Below are positions 1 to 8,938 of a stretch of DNA of 64,000 nucleotides, piece by piece. A program made the translations under genes and the position numbers. Every line of letters starts with the position of its first letter. Position 1 is the stretch's first letter. The notes below the pieces were generated by a model. The model ran no database searches. It saw only the letters and a list, made by a program, of their open reading frames with translations, and was not told where the DNA came from. The stretch spans positions 1-64,000 of the forward strand of contig JAWKUK010000010.1 in assembly GCA_041398605.1 (NCBI GenBank), in the 5' to 3' direction. This DNA is from JAWKUK01 sp041398605. GTDB taxonomy: Bacteria > Planctomycetota > UBA1135 > GCA-002686595.

Positions 1-71
1 GAGGCTCCGACCGCCTCGGCCCGACGTAGGAGACGGGCAGGGTGAGGGATAGCCGGAGGCTACTGGAGGAG

Positions 72-150
72 TGGTACGCCCGGCAGGACTCGAACCTGCG
101 ACCCCCGCTTTAGGAAAGCGGTGCTCTATCCAAAGCTGAGCTACGGGCGC
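72..150 (-). tRNA. tRNA-Arg (anticodon CCU), CCA encoded
   Basis: The reverse strand folds as a cloverleaf. A 7-bp acceptor stem (GCGCCCG with CGGGCGU) is followed by D-arm sequence TAGCTCAG, an anticodon stem CCGCT/AGCGG with loop TTCCTAA (anticodon CCT at 114-112), and a T-arm with GGTTCGAGTCC. The discriminator is A (75) and CCA is genomically encoded at 74-72. It decodes AGG arginine codons. It sits just downstream, on the same strand, of the restriction-type operon; its 3' end faces out of that operon. Confidence 0.95.
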
Positions 151-211
151 GTGCTCGGCGTCCCGAGAGGGTACCTGGGAGGGCCGCCGGTGTCGCCCCT
201 GCGCCAGGGGT

Positions 212-1568
212 TCAGGTCCCCGGACCCTTGTACTGCTCGGCGAACGCCCGCGCCGCCTCCCCCTTCGGGTGGCAGTGCCCGTGGACCAGGACGCCGTTGG
301 CCAGCTCCGTCCGGCCGCCCTTCGCGTGCTCGTTGACGTGGTGGTACTCGGCCTCGTCCCACAGCACGTCGCTCCCGCAGACCACACACCGCTTCTTGTC
401 GCGCGCGTAGATGATCTCGCGCTCCAGCGCGCCGAACAGGCGCTTCGGGTCCTTTGGCTCGGGCTGGAGTGCCTCCAGCATCTTGAGCGCGAAGAACTCG
501 TGCCGCCGCTGGATCGTGTCGGCGCGGTCCGAGTTCACCCGAGTCCACTGGCCGTAGCGGGTCCAGTACTCGCCCGGGCTCGCCTTGTCCTTCGTCTGTT
601 TGTCGAGCGCGAACTGGGTGCGGAACAAGTCGAAGGCCGTGGCGAGCCGCGCCTCCCATGACCGCGTGTAGTCGTCGAGGAGCGCGTCCATTAGGAGGAC
701 GAGGTGGATTGCCTCGTGGCCGAGGAGCTTCTTGCGCTTCTTGTCGCCCAGCAGTGGGACCAGGCGATCGAGGATGGAGCCAAAGCGTGTGGCCTCTACT
801 CCACCTTGGTCAAAGCCCAGGTTTTCGTAGTAGAAGTGGTCGATCGCGGCTGTTGATGTCGCAGAGGCGTTGCCCGCCGGTCTCGCGCCGCTTGAGGAAC
901 AGCATCACCATCTGTGCGGCGAGCTGGCGGACCTTGCCGCGCCCGGTCGCCCTCGCCCCCATGAGCTTCACGAAGAACTCGTGCCCGGGGTAGCGCGCGA
1001 TCTCCGGCTTGCCCCCGACCTTGAGCACGAACTCGGTGAACTTGCCTGGCCAGGCGTCGCGCTTCTCCTGCGCATTGAGCGGCATGCCCGCCTGGAGGCG
1101 GATGAAGAGGTCACGGGCCTCGTTGGCGTTGTCGGTCTCGATCATCACGACCGAGAGCGGTGTGGCGAGGAACCTCTTGCGCGTCTCGTCGTCGAGGTGC
1201 GGGAAGTCCTTGCCGCCCCATGGGCACGGCTCGTCCTTGACGAAAGCCGGGAAGCGCGCCTCGGCCTCGTCGGCCACGGGGTCGAACAGCTTGAACGCGC
1301 CTTCCTTGAACTCGTGCAGCGCGTTCATCCGCTGCTGGCCGTCGATGACCTCGAAGTCCTCGCGCGTGTGGCCGAAGACTTCCTTCTTGATGTGGTGCAG
1401 GTAGATGAGGGGGATCGGGTAACCGCGCAGTACCGAGTCAATGAGCTTCTTCTTCTGCCCGACCGACCAGACCGCCCCGCGCTGGTACTCGGGGTTGACC
1501 GCGAGCATGTTGTTCGCGCGGAGCCCCAGGAGGGCCTCCACGGTCTTGGTCTCGGGGTTCATCTTCAT
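212..1568 (-). pseudogene. DUF262-HNH (GmrSD-like) nuclease, frameshifted
   Basis: Two adjacent reading frames make one protein. The upstream frame (1568 to about 849) is a DUF262 domain with the diagnostic DGQQR motif at residues 76-80 and PEYQRGAVW near the N-terminus. The downstream frame (from about 849 to 212) carries an HNH nuclease domain with C-x2-C, an HH pair and a terminal GHCH. Reading through the other frame between 691 and 849 gives a continuous helical linker, so one extra C near 848 splits one gene of about 450 codons. DUF262 proteins (GmrSD, SspE) bind nucleotides and cut modified or unmodified phage DNA. The start overlaps the stop of the small gene upstream by ATGA, so it is translationally coupled to the methylase operon. 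The frameshift may be real inactivation or a sequencing error. Confidence 0.8.
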
Positions 1569-1762
1569 CGGCGCGATTTTCCTTGGCGATCCACCAGACC
1601 TAGCTTCGACCGAAGATCGCTCATCGGGCGCAAGGTGCCGCTCTCGTCGTGGTACTTCCAGAACTGCCAGCCATTCATGGCCGACCCCTGGCGGGTAGTC
1701 CGCGTGCTCTTGATCGCGGCGACGGCTGCGGCAGAGAGGGTAGCGTAGGTGTCCGAACCCAC
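1565..1762 (-). CDS. small protein of the restriction-type operon
   Basis: A 65-residue protein lies between the S-like subunit and the DUF262-HNH gene. Its stop codon overlaps the DUF262 ATG (ATGA at 1568-1565), the usual sign of translational coupling, and this is the main reason to accept it. The C-terminal half (NGWQFWKYHDESGTLRP) looks structured and acidic/aromatic; the N-terminal 25 residues are low complexity, and an internal ATG before NGWQFW may be the true start. I recognise no family. By position it could be an accessory or regulatory component of the DUF262 effector. Confidence 0.5.
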   Translation of the reverse strand: MGSDTYATLSAAAVAAIKSTRTTRQGSAMNGWQFWKYHDESGTLRPMSDLRSKLGLVDRQGKSRR

Positions 1763-1912
1763 GCGGACCTCACCGTTCGCTCCTATCTGACCGGAGAGAA
1801 GCTGTCCTTGATACTGATGGACGATGTCGAAGGGAGGTTGGAGTATCCCGGCATGAATCAGGTCGCGAAGAGTAGTTCACCTGTTTGTGCGGTTCATCGT
1901 TCGCCTCAACCT

Positions 1913-2954
1913 TCGGTGTCGACGCCATCCACTGCGGCTTCTTGTTCAACGTCCTCGGCATCGTCCTCTCCCTCCAATTCCGGCCTCGCCAACCTCACTC
2001 TCTGCTCCGGTGACGAAGAAGTGATGATCCTTCACGCGTTCGAGGTAGCCAGAGAGCTTGGACCGGGCCTCGGCGATGGTCGTGTAGTATTCCCTGAACT
2101 CGCGTGAGGCGTCGTCGGCAGCTTTGCGATCCTTCGGAACCGGAATGACGATCTCCAGGTAGCGCTTGCCCACGTCCTCGCGGTTCGTCTGCATGAAGAC
2201 GATCCGCTTCCACTGTTCCCTGACGACATTGAGCGTCATTGCCCACAACAGATAGAAGGGATCAAACGGGGCCTTCTTCCCCGGGCGCAGGATGATGATT
2301 TCCTTGGTAAGAACCACTCTGCTCTTGGCCGGGCATGAGCACGCAGAAGTCGCCGATGTTCTTGCTCGTCCGCTCCGGGCAGAGGATGTCGAATGCTCTC
2401 AGCCGGGATGAACTCCCTTCCAGAAGGGCGCTCCGCGATCTTGTGCGGAACGCGGTTGGTGGGGTTGATGTTCGGAGTCCGGCCCGAAGGTCGGACACCT
2501 TGATGTAGGGCACGTGGCCAATCCGCTCGCCCGCCGAAGGCGAGCCGTGCCCACCCCGAATCTCCAGGTAGCCAGATTCATTGAGATTCTTGAGTGTGGC
2601 GGCCTCGAAGCCCGAGAGCCTGTCGGTCTTCATCGCCTTCTCGAACGCCTCGATGAACCGACGGTCGTAGTAGACCGGCACCGCCGTTTGAATCGAGAAC
2701 TCGTCCACGGGGATGAATCGGAGGGTGTCTGTTGCCTCGCCCCGCGCGAGATGGGCCACGTCATCGGCTAGTCGATCGTCGATCAGATCAATCGGCTCAC
2801 CCGTGTCCGCGTCGAGCCCTTGGATTCTCTTCCCCGTCTTCGGGTCGTTCTTGAAGAGTGGGCGTCCGCCGCGAGAGAGCCCACACGTGGGGGCCGTCGA
2901 GACCATCACTTTTTCGTCCGAGAACCAGCTCGGCCGGTGGATGCCGTCGCTCAT
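1913..2954 (-). pseudogene. Type I-like specificity (S) subunit, frameshifted
   Basis: The N-terminal 180 residues (from 2954) end in GHVPYIKVSDLRAG, typical of target-recognition domains in type I S-like proteins. The continuation NINPTNRVPHKIAER lies in another frame near 2450. The frame then returns (AFDILCPERTSKNIGDFCVL), shifts again near 2320 (VLTKEIIILRPG, DPFYLLWAM, QTNREDVGKRYLEIVIPVP), and a last shift near 1985 leads to an acidic tail ending about 1913. So it is one S-like gene broken by three or four small indels. The start overlaps the methylase stop by ATGA. It would choose the DNA site for the methylase and possibly for the DUF262 nuclease. As read it cannot make a full protein. 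Confidence 0.75.
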
Positions 2955-4621
2955 TGTCCTGCCTCTCCTTCCGACCCATGACCGATCTTCTCGAAGATGT
3001 AGAAGTTCGTCTTTGCGCGGCAGAACTCCTCGAATGCCTCCATCGGGATGTTCAACATCCCTCGCAAGCGAAGACGACCCTCAAGCCATCCGGGAAGCCA
3101 CCTGTAGGCGAAGGAGAAGAAGTAGGTCTCTGGCAGGACGATCCCGACTCGCCCGCCAACCTGCAACAGGCGGTAGCAGAGCTCAAGGTAGACGAGCCCA
3201 ATCTCCAGGTCGGCGTAGTCGCCTCCCTTGCTGCTAACAGATGCCGCCGCCCGAGAGATCGTGTACTCGCCCGCCCGGCAGTCGGTGGCGGACACCTTGA
3301 GATCCTGGCCGAACGGAGGGTTAGTGAGGATGGCCGTGAAGGACTCCGCAACGTGGCCTTCCGAAGTCCCTGCTAGGTCATTCTCCAGCTCCGGAAAGTC
3401 CTCGCGCCAGCGGTGCCTTCGAATGGCATCTCCGATGAGGGTATGCGTGGAACCGTCCTGCATCGAGATCATCATCGCCTTGGTGAGCTTCACGCCCAGC
3501 GGATCCATGTCGACACCGTAGAGGTTGTCGTTCGCAAACTTCACAAGGCGCCAAGTCTCGTCGGGAGACGGGAACTCATTGTCCTGGACCTGCCGCAGCG
3601 CTTCGATAAGGAATCCGCCACTGCCGCAAGCGGGGTCAATGACCTTGTCCGAGGAAGTGATCTCCATGGCCGCCACTGCGGGCCGAATAATCCGGTGGGG
3701 CGTGAGGAATTGCCCCTCTCCCGACTTCATCGCCTGAGTGCGGAAGACCTGAAACGCCTTCGCCAGCAGATCGACACGATCACCGAGGATTCGCCAGGAC
3801 CAAAGCGTGTCGACTACCGCGAAGATGGTCCTGTCGAGTAGCCGAATCTCCTCAGTGTCGTCCTTGTGGAAGACGCGGTTCCGCTGCTTCTGGTAGTAGC
3901 TACGGAACTGACCGCGAATCGCATCAGCAGTCAGCTGAACCATCGTCGCCTTGTCTCCGTATGGACGGAAGGAAACAGGCTTGTCTCGGTGCGCGCTCGC
4001 GCTCGCCCATGCGTCGCTTTCGACCTTCACGAGCAGCACGTGCAGAAGCTCTCGCAGCTGGTCCTCTCGGCGAACGGCGCGACTATCAGTGGCGACCGTA
4101 GTTGCAACGAGGCGACGCAGGGCAGCAGAGAGCTGCGCTTCGTTGGGCGTGACGAGATCGTACCACGTCGGCGGCTTACTCGGTGGGGCAGTCAGGTCAT
4201 CGCCCGGGGCTGGGAGCCCTGCGCCCTTGACGTAGATCCAGTCGTTGGTGTGCGACTTGTAGACCGCGATTGAGGCCGTGCCGTTGGTCCAGTACCCCAT
4301 ACGGACGACCGGCTCGCTCGACAGGTAGCGCACGAGCTGATCCCGGCCATTGTCGATCGTCGGCTCCTTGAACTCGAAGATGACCTGCAAGGCGTGTGGT
4401 GCCTTGGAGTCGTCCGCGAAGGCAACCAGGTCCGCCCGGCCGCACGCCGTGAACTTCTGGCCCCGCTCCCGCTTAGTCAGGTCGTGGGGCGTGTCTGGCA
4501 CCCTCCACTCCGGGGACCATTGCAGTCGGGTTTCCTTCCACCCGAGCTTCTTCAGCTCTCGGATGACTGCTTGGCGGACACCTTCCTCGGGTCCGGCAGT
4601 CCTTGCTTCGACATCAGGCAT
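2951..4621 (-). CDS. N6-adenine DNA methyltransferase with HsdR-N-like domain
   Basis: An intact 556-residue class I SAM-dependent N6-adenine methylase of the HsdM type. The SAM-binding motif DPACGSGGFL is near residue 330 and the catalytic NPPFG near residue 434. Residues about 1-130 resemble the HsdR/HSDR_N nuclease-fold domain (FEFKEPTIDNGRDQLVRYL), an uncommon fusion in an M subunit. Residues 280-320 (VFRTQAMKSGEGQFLTPHRI) are the conserved helical lead-in to the methylase fold. It heads the minus-strand operon and overlaps the S-like gene by 4 nt. No helicase-type HsdR is present, so restriction may be delegated to the DUF262-HNH gene. A perfect 10-bp inverted repeat lies 42 bp upstream of the start. 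Confidence 0.88.
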   Translation of the reverse strand: MPDVEARTAGPEEGVRQAVIRELKKLGWKETRLQWSPEWRVPDTPHDLTKRERGQKFTACGRADLVAFADDSKAPHALQVIFEFKEPTIDNGRDQLVRYLSSEPVVRMGYWTNGTASIAVYKSHTNDWIYVKGAGLPAPGDDLTAPPSKPPTWYDLVTPNEAQLSAALRRLVATTVATDSRAVRREDQLRELLHVLLVKVESDAWASASAHRDKPVSFRPYGDKATMVQLTADAIRGQFRSYYQKQRNRVFHKDDTEEIRLLDRTIFAVVDTLWSWRILGDRVDLLAKAFQVFRTQAMKSGEGQFLTPHRIIRPAVAAMEITSSDKVIDPACGSGGFLIEALRQVQDNEFPSPDETWRLVKFANDNLYGVDMDPLGVKLTKAMMISMQDGSTHTLIGDAIRRHRWREDFPELENDLAGTSEGHVAESFTAILTNPPFGQDLKVSATDCRAGEYTISRAAASVSSKGGDYADLEIGLVYLELCYRLLQVGGRVGIVLPETYFFSFAYRWLPGWLEGRLRLRGMLNIPMEAFEEFCRAKTNFYIFEKIGHGSEGEAGQ

Positions 4622-4662
4622 AAATGGGCAGCCCCTTTCTCGGCTGGCAGAGTGTACGCGGG

Positions 4663-4685
4663 CAGAAGTGGGTGGCCCACTTCTG
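4663..4685. promoter_or_regulatory. perfect inverted repeat upstream of the methylase gene
   Basis: CAGAAGTGGG and CCCACTTCTG are perfect 10-bp arms around a TGG spacer, 42-64 bp upstream of the methylase ATG. Position and symmetry suit an operator for a control protein, as in C-regulated restriction systems. A hairpin terminator for whatever lay upstream is the alternative. No C protein gene is seen in the window. Confidence 0.4.
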
Positions 4686-5170
4686 GGTCTTGAAAAATGC
4701 CCGCGCTCGTCGATCCGTGAGCGTAACCATCTGTGGCAGAAACACTTACAGGAGTTTCCCGGCGAATCGCGCGGGCCGGTGCCATCGCAGAGCGCCTACC
4801 CCTCAGCCCCCGGCGCTGCGGCCCGAACTCCCATCCCGACCAGGGCTCGCGGCGCGACCGGCGCGGGCCGGGCTGGGCCCGGGAAGGCGACGGCCTGCGA
4901 GAGCGCCTGGGAGCCCCGCTGCTGGGCCCGGGTGAGGACCGGCTACCCGGGGGTCAAATGCAACGTCCTATCGCCGCAGCGGCCCGCTGACGGCTCGTGC
5001 GAGGGCGTGCCCTCGTGGCGCCCCTGCGCGCGGCACGGCCGAGGGTCCTACGGGCCTGGCTCGGGGGCGGGCGCGGCAGGAGCGCACGGGGAGCGCCAGC
5101 GCGAGGGCGAAGCCCAAACGAGAGCGGCCCGACCCGTCCGCGATGGGACGAGCCGGGCCGACAAACCATC
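4686..5170. other. non-coding gap between methylase and IS91 end
   Basis: About 480 nt of GC-rich sequence with no reading frame that resembles a protein. Short overlapping frames are arginine/proline-rich noise. It probably holds the operon promoter plus debris from the IS91 insertion. Confidence 0.5.
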
Positions 5171-5507
5171 GCGGATAGGATTTCCAAACAGCCAGTTCTG
5201 GACACGCATGTCGGTTGTGTGGGCCCGGAGGGGCCCAATACGAGACATGTTGCCCTGGGAGTTGGCCGCACGTGGGTCATGGGGACCCCGGTCGCAGGCT
5301 GACGCGGTCGACCAACCGACGCAGGAGCCCTTGGAGGGCCCCAAGGCGGGTGCGCAAGCCGTCGCGATACGAAGGGCCCGCCGCGGTCGCTCGTGGGTGA
5401 CCGGGACGGGGGCAGACCTCTCTCGGAGTCGAGCGCTCGGGCGAGCGACGGGAGGCTGGTCAGGGGCGCCATGGACCGAGGCACCCGTTCGTGGCGACTA
5501 CGGCTCG

Positions 5508-7040
5508 CTACCAGGCGAAGTCGAGCTGCGGTGGTTCACGCGCAGGCGCGACCGGCAGGGGCTCGGTAGGGAGACCGAGGTGTGCCAGGAGTCGAGCGAT
5601 GGTTGGACCATCCGAGATGGCCGCGAGCATGACGCGGCGCGAGCCGCAGCGAGGGCACCTGAGGACATCCTTCGACCACACCCTCATCATCAGGTCGGCC
5701 CAGCTGAACTTCGGCCCCTCGCTGGGTTGATTCGGCGCAGCACCGGCCGCTTCGCAACGACTTGGCCGTGAGGACGGCGGGCGAAGCACGACGTGGTCAC
5801 GTAGCGGCGATGCGGGAGCCAGGCAGCCATGGTAGGTCAACTGGTGTTCCCGTACGTGCGGTACCAACGCGGCGAGCCGGCCGATGAAGGTCAGCGGGTC
5901 GAACACGAACCGCGGGTACCGTCGCGCCAAGGGCGACGCAGGTTCCAGAGGACCTTGCCGTCCTCGCGCAACATGAGGCGGCCCTGGGCCAGTGGCGGGC
6001 GCCGCATGTCGGATCAGGCGCTCCAGCGCGTCGCGGTCGTCCGCCTCGATTCGTGTCGCGGCATGGAGCGAGTACCCGTTGGCGCTCGCGACGAGCGCAC
6101 CACGCGGCAGCTCCAGCGCTTCGCGCTTCGCCGACGCGCCCTCCCGTTCGACGAGCCTCGGCACCTTCTTGGTGGAGTTGTCACCGGCGACGGTCTGCGA
6201 CAAAGAGCGACGCGGACCAGAGCCCCGGTAGCGCCGAGTCCTCGTACCCCTCGAGCAGCTCGGGGTCCGCGCCGTCAGGCGAGCAGGCCGCGTGCGCGGA
6301 GGACGCGCTCGATCCGGGCCTGGGCATCGGCCTGCACGCGCGACGTCGAGGTCGGTCAGTGGGGGAGCCGGATGGAACGTCGGGACCGCGCCCGGGCGTT
6401 CGGTGGCATGCACCATCGATCACGAGCGCATGGAAGTGTGGGTTGACCTGGAGCGCCGATCCGAATTTCTGCAGGAAGTTGACTGCACCGGGGTGCGCGT
6501 AGGACTCCGCCCGAGGACGTGCCCGCAGCCCTGGCCACGCGCACATGATGTGCGAACACCGCGCCCAGGAACGCGCTCGCAACGGTGCGGGCAGGAGGTC
6601 CGGTTCGCGATCAGCCGAGCGCAGCTCCCAGGGAGCGACAACACCCACTGCCGCACCGGCACGTACGGGACCACGTTGCTCGAGAGGTGCGCGACAACCT
6701 CGGCCATACGCCTGCCACAGCATGACGGGCAGAACCCGCGCCCTTGCACGAGAACGTGACCAGGTGGTCCAGCGCGCAGCTCTGGCAGCGCACGCGCCAG
6801 AAGCCGTGCGCGAGGTCGCCGCACGTGATCGCGGCGCGCAGCTCGCGTTCGACGTGGGCTGGCAGGGTCCGGCCTCCGTGTGGTCGACGAAGCGCGCGAG
6901 GAAGGTCTCGGGTGCTCGCGCAGCGCACGATGTACGACGCTGCGCGACGGATCGCGCTGCACGACGTCAGTCGTGCAAGGCTCGCCGTCGCTCGCGGCGC
7001 GCAGGGGGCGCCCGACCCAGGAACGGCTCGTCGACTCCAA
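5508..7040 (-). pseudogene. IS91-family HUH transposase, frameshifted (copy A)
   Basis: The protein is spread over three frames. The N-terminus has the zinc-ribbon block (RCQSCALDHL with paired cysteines), the middle has the HUH motif NPHFHALVIDG near 6420, and the C-terminus has the typical DVLRCPRCGSRRVM and LAHLGLPTEPLPVAPAR blocks before the stop at 5508. IS91 transposases normally run about 400-500 residues, so the span is full length, but several indels make it inactive as read. Copy B (29080-30488) and the solo ends at 19662 and 26956 are its relatives. Confidence 0.85.
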
Positions 7041-7789
7041 CCCGACCGAGACCGCACGCGGGGACGCGCGGTGTCATTCGGGCTGGTCGAAATTGCGCGC
7101 TGCGTCGCGCTCGGCGGCGCGGCCCCGCGCACGGGCGCTGCATCGGACGTGGCCGTGCTCGCGTCGCCTCCTGCGTCGTGCGGCGGGCCTCGAGCCAGGC
7201 GAGCTTCGACCTTGCTCCAGTTCAGCTCGGGAGTCCAGTCACGAAGGCTCCGTGTCCGTGGCCCGCCCATTGCGTCGCGAGGCTCGCGATACTGCGGTTG
7301 TGGAGCCGCCGACAGGCGTGCCGCAGGTGAGGCCGTCGATTCTGTACCGGGAGTGGAACGGAAGCCGCCGCGGGGCACGGCAGGTCCAGCGCCGAGGCGC
7401 GCTCCGCGCGCGCCTCGGCGTGGACCTGTGCCGGTCCCTCGGCGGCGCGTTCCGCTCCCGGTACAGATCGACGGCCTGGCTCAGCGCCATGCGTCCAGCT
7501 CGAACGCCGTCAGCGCCAGCTCGGCCTCGACCTCCGCGAGCTCGAGGCGCAGGGCGTCCGGCGCGGGGGCCACACCCGCCTCGTGGATCTGCTCGGCCTG
7601 TGCGAGGGTGCGCCGCAGGTGCCCGAGGCGCGCCTCGCCCGCCGCACGGCGCGACTCGGCGGCGGCGAGCAGGTCCTGGCGCACACACTCCTCGCGCGAG
7701 ACCCGCCCGAGGACGAACTCCGCGCGCAGCGCGAGGCGGCGGTCCACGTCGACGAGCGCTCGCTCCGCGTCCGCGAGCGCGAGCGCGGC
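5949..7789. repeat. large direct repeat, left copy (pairs with 29389-31244)
   Basis: About 1.85 kb is repeated in the same orientation at 29389-31244 with few changes. It covers the N-terminal two-thirds of the IS91 transposase, the long palindrome and the 3' part of a coiled-coil protein gene. Similarity stops abruptly after the shared GCGAGCGCGAGCGCGG. Confidence 0.85.
7330..7480. repeat. long imperfect palindrome beyond IS91 copy A
   Basis: Arms of about 70 nt begin with AGGCCGTCGATTCTGTACCG and end with its near complement, with a few mismatches and gaps. A better preserved version sits at 30776-30931. It would extrude a large cruciform or hairpin in single-stranded DNA. Confidence 0.75.
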
Positions 7790-7813
7790 TCCGTCGAGCG
7801 CGTCCAGTCCCAA
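7481..7813 (-). CDS. alpha-helical hypothetical protein fragment
   Basis: About 100 residues rich in Ala, Glu, Leu and Arg (LADAERALVDVDRRLALRAE, EVEAELALTAFELDA), predicted to be a long coiled coil. It ends in a TGA just inside the long palindrome. The same stretch is duplicated at about 30935-31244. The upstream part runs into the divergent gene at 7831, so this is likely the 3' remnant of a longer gene caught in the IS91-associated duplication. It resembles coiled regions of TolC-like or anti-sigma proteins, but I make no assignment. Confidence 0.35.
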   Translation of the reverse strand: MGLDALDGAALALADAERALVDVDRRLALRAEFVLGRVSREECVRQDLLAAAESRRAAGEARLGHLRRTLAQAEQIHEAGVAPAPDALRLELAEVEAELALTAFELDAWR

Positions 7814-7830
7814 GCACTAGGAGAGGAACC

Positions 7831-8904
7831 ATGTTCATACCGTTCGTATTCGCACTCACGACCTGCATCGCGTCGCCGGCATCGACTGCCGCGAGTTGGG
7901 CCCAAGAGCCCGAGGCGCGCACCCCGGTCGTCTTTCCGTCCGAGGATCAGATCGGCCTCACGCTTTTCCGGCCGCAGAACATCGACGCACGGATGCTCAT
8001 AAAATACGCGGGGGAGCTCACCGACCGCCAGGTCGCGTTCACGGCGCCCAGCGTCAAGACGGGCATGCCTGAGGTGCGCTTCCGCGATCGCTTCCTGCAG
8101 ATCGAGCAGGCTGTCGGTGTGCAAGGCGACAGCAAGGGCCGCGCTGAGGCGGTCGCGTTGCTCGCGGAGCTCGACGCGCGCATCGGAGCGATGCGCAACG
8201 AGGCCTCACCCGAGCCGAAGACGGTCACGCGCACATTGCGGCTCCGGTCGCTGCGCATGGATGTCGTGTCGAACCTGCTCGGCGTGATGGCTCCGACGCT
8301 CGAGCGGCAGTTCGTGCCCGAGACCGGGACGGTCATCCTCCGCGGCGCGAGCGCGGAGGTGGCGCGCGCCGAGGCGCTGCTGCTGGAGGTCGACCAGCCG
8401 ACGCCGCAGATGACGCTGCACATCAAGCTCATCGAGGCCGTCGACGCCGGCGTGAACGTCAGCACGCTCGGGGCCGCCGTCGGCGGCGACCTGGCCGCGA
8501 GCCTGGCGCAGCTGCTGCCCGGCAAGGCGTTTCGTGACGCCGGCCAGTTCATGCTGCGCGCGTCCGTCTCGGGCGTTGCGCCGATCGAGATCTCGAGCGG
8601 GATCGGCGACAGTGCGCAGCAACCTCAGCGGCGCTTCAAGTTCCGCGCCGCGTCACGCGGCTGGGACGCCGAGCGCGGCGTGCTGTCGTTCGGCGCCTGC
8701 GAGTTCGTGCACGAGCGGCCGACGTTCAAGACCGCCGTCACGAGCGTGACGCAGTCAGGGGGGAGGACCGAGGAGTCGACGTTCAGCGGCTACACGTCCG
8801 AGGGCCTCACGACCGAGCTTGCGTTGCGGCGCGACGAGCAGACCGTCCTGGGCTCGGTGGGCGACAACGCGCTCTTCATCGTGCTGCGCTTCACGGTCGA
8901 TTGA
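7831..8904 (+). CDS. secreted protein with secretin-N-like domains
   Basis: A 357-residue protein with an N-terminal signal peptide (MFIPFVFALTTCIASPAS, cleavage near AASWA). ATG 7831 is chosen because GGAGAGG lies 5 nt upstream and the signal peptide begins there. Residues about 130-190 (TRTLRLRSLRMDVVSNLLG ... ILRGASAEVARAEALL ... LHIKLIEA) match the N1/N2-type short repeats of type II/III secretion secretins, but the pore-forming secretin domain is absent, so it is not a full secretin. The C-terminus (TELALRRDEQTVLGSVGD) does resemble secretin lip or amidase-associated segments. Convergent with the regulator at 8939. Confidence 0.6.
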   Translation: MFIPFVFALTTCIASPASTAASWAQEPEARTPVVFPSEDQIGLTLFRPQNIDARMLIKYAGELTDRQVAFTAPSVKTGMPEVRFRDRFLQIEQAVGVQGDSKGRAEAVALLAELDARIGAMRNEASPEPKTVTRTLRLRSLRMDVVSNLLGVMAPTLERQFVPETGTVILRGASAEVARAEALLLEVDQPTPQMTLHIKLIEAVDAGVNVSTLGAAVGGDLAASLAQLLPGKAFRDAGQFMLRASVSGVAPIEISSGIGDSAQQPQRRFKFRAASRGWDAERGVLSFGACEFVHERPTFKTAVTSVTQSGGRTEESTFSGYTSEGLTTELALRRDEQTVLGSVGDNALFIVLRFTVD

Positions 8905-8938
8905 GGGTCCGCGGCGCGGCACGGGCGCTCACTGGCGC

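Larger units (their letters stand above)
5171..7480 (-). mobile_element. IS91-family element, copy A
   Basis: One end (GCGGATAGGATTTCC at 5171) is shared exactly with two solo fragments at 19662 and 26956. The transposase reads on the minus strand, stopping at 5508. The other end is not sharply defined; a long imperfect palindrome (7330-7480) lies beyond the transposase start and recurs near 30850 in copy B. IS91 elements move by HUH-nuclease rolling-circle transposition and have no terminal inverted repeats, which fits the absence of obvious target duplications. Confidence 0.75.

Noticed and set aside
72..150. tRNA-Arg as the attachment site of the neighbouring restriction island
   Set aside because: The 3' end of the tRNA points left, away from the restriction operon, and no integrase or 3'-end duplicate is seen to the right.
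6880..7830. N-terminal extension of the secretin-N-like protein to 6880
   Set aside because: The extension is the antisense of the IS91 transposase and the palindrome. The SD and signal peptide fix the start at 7831.
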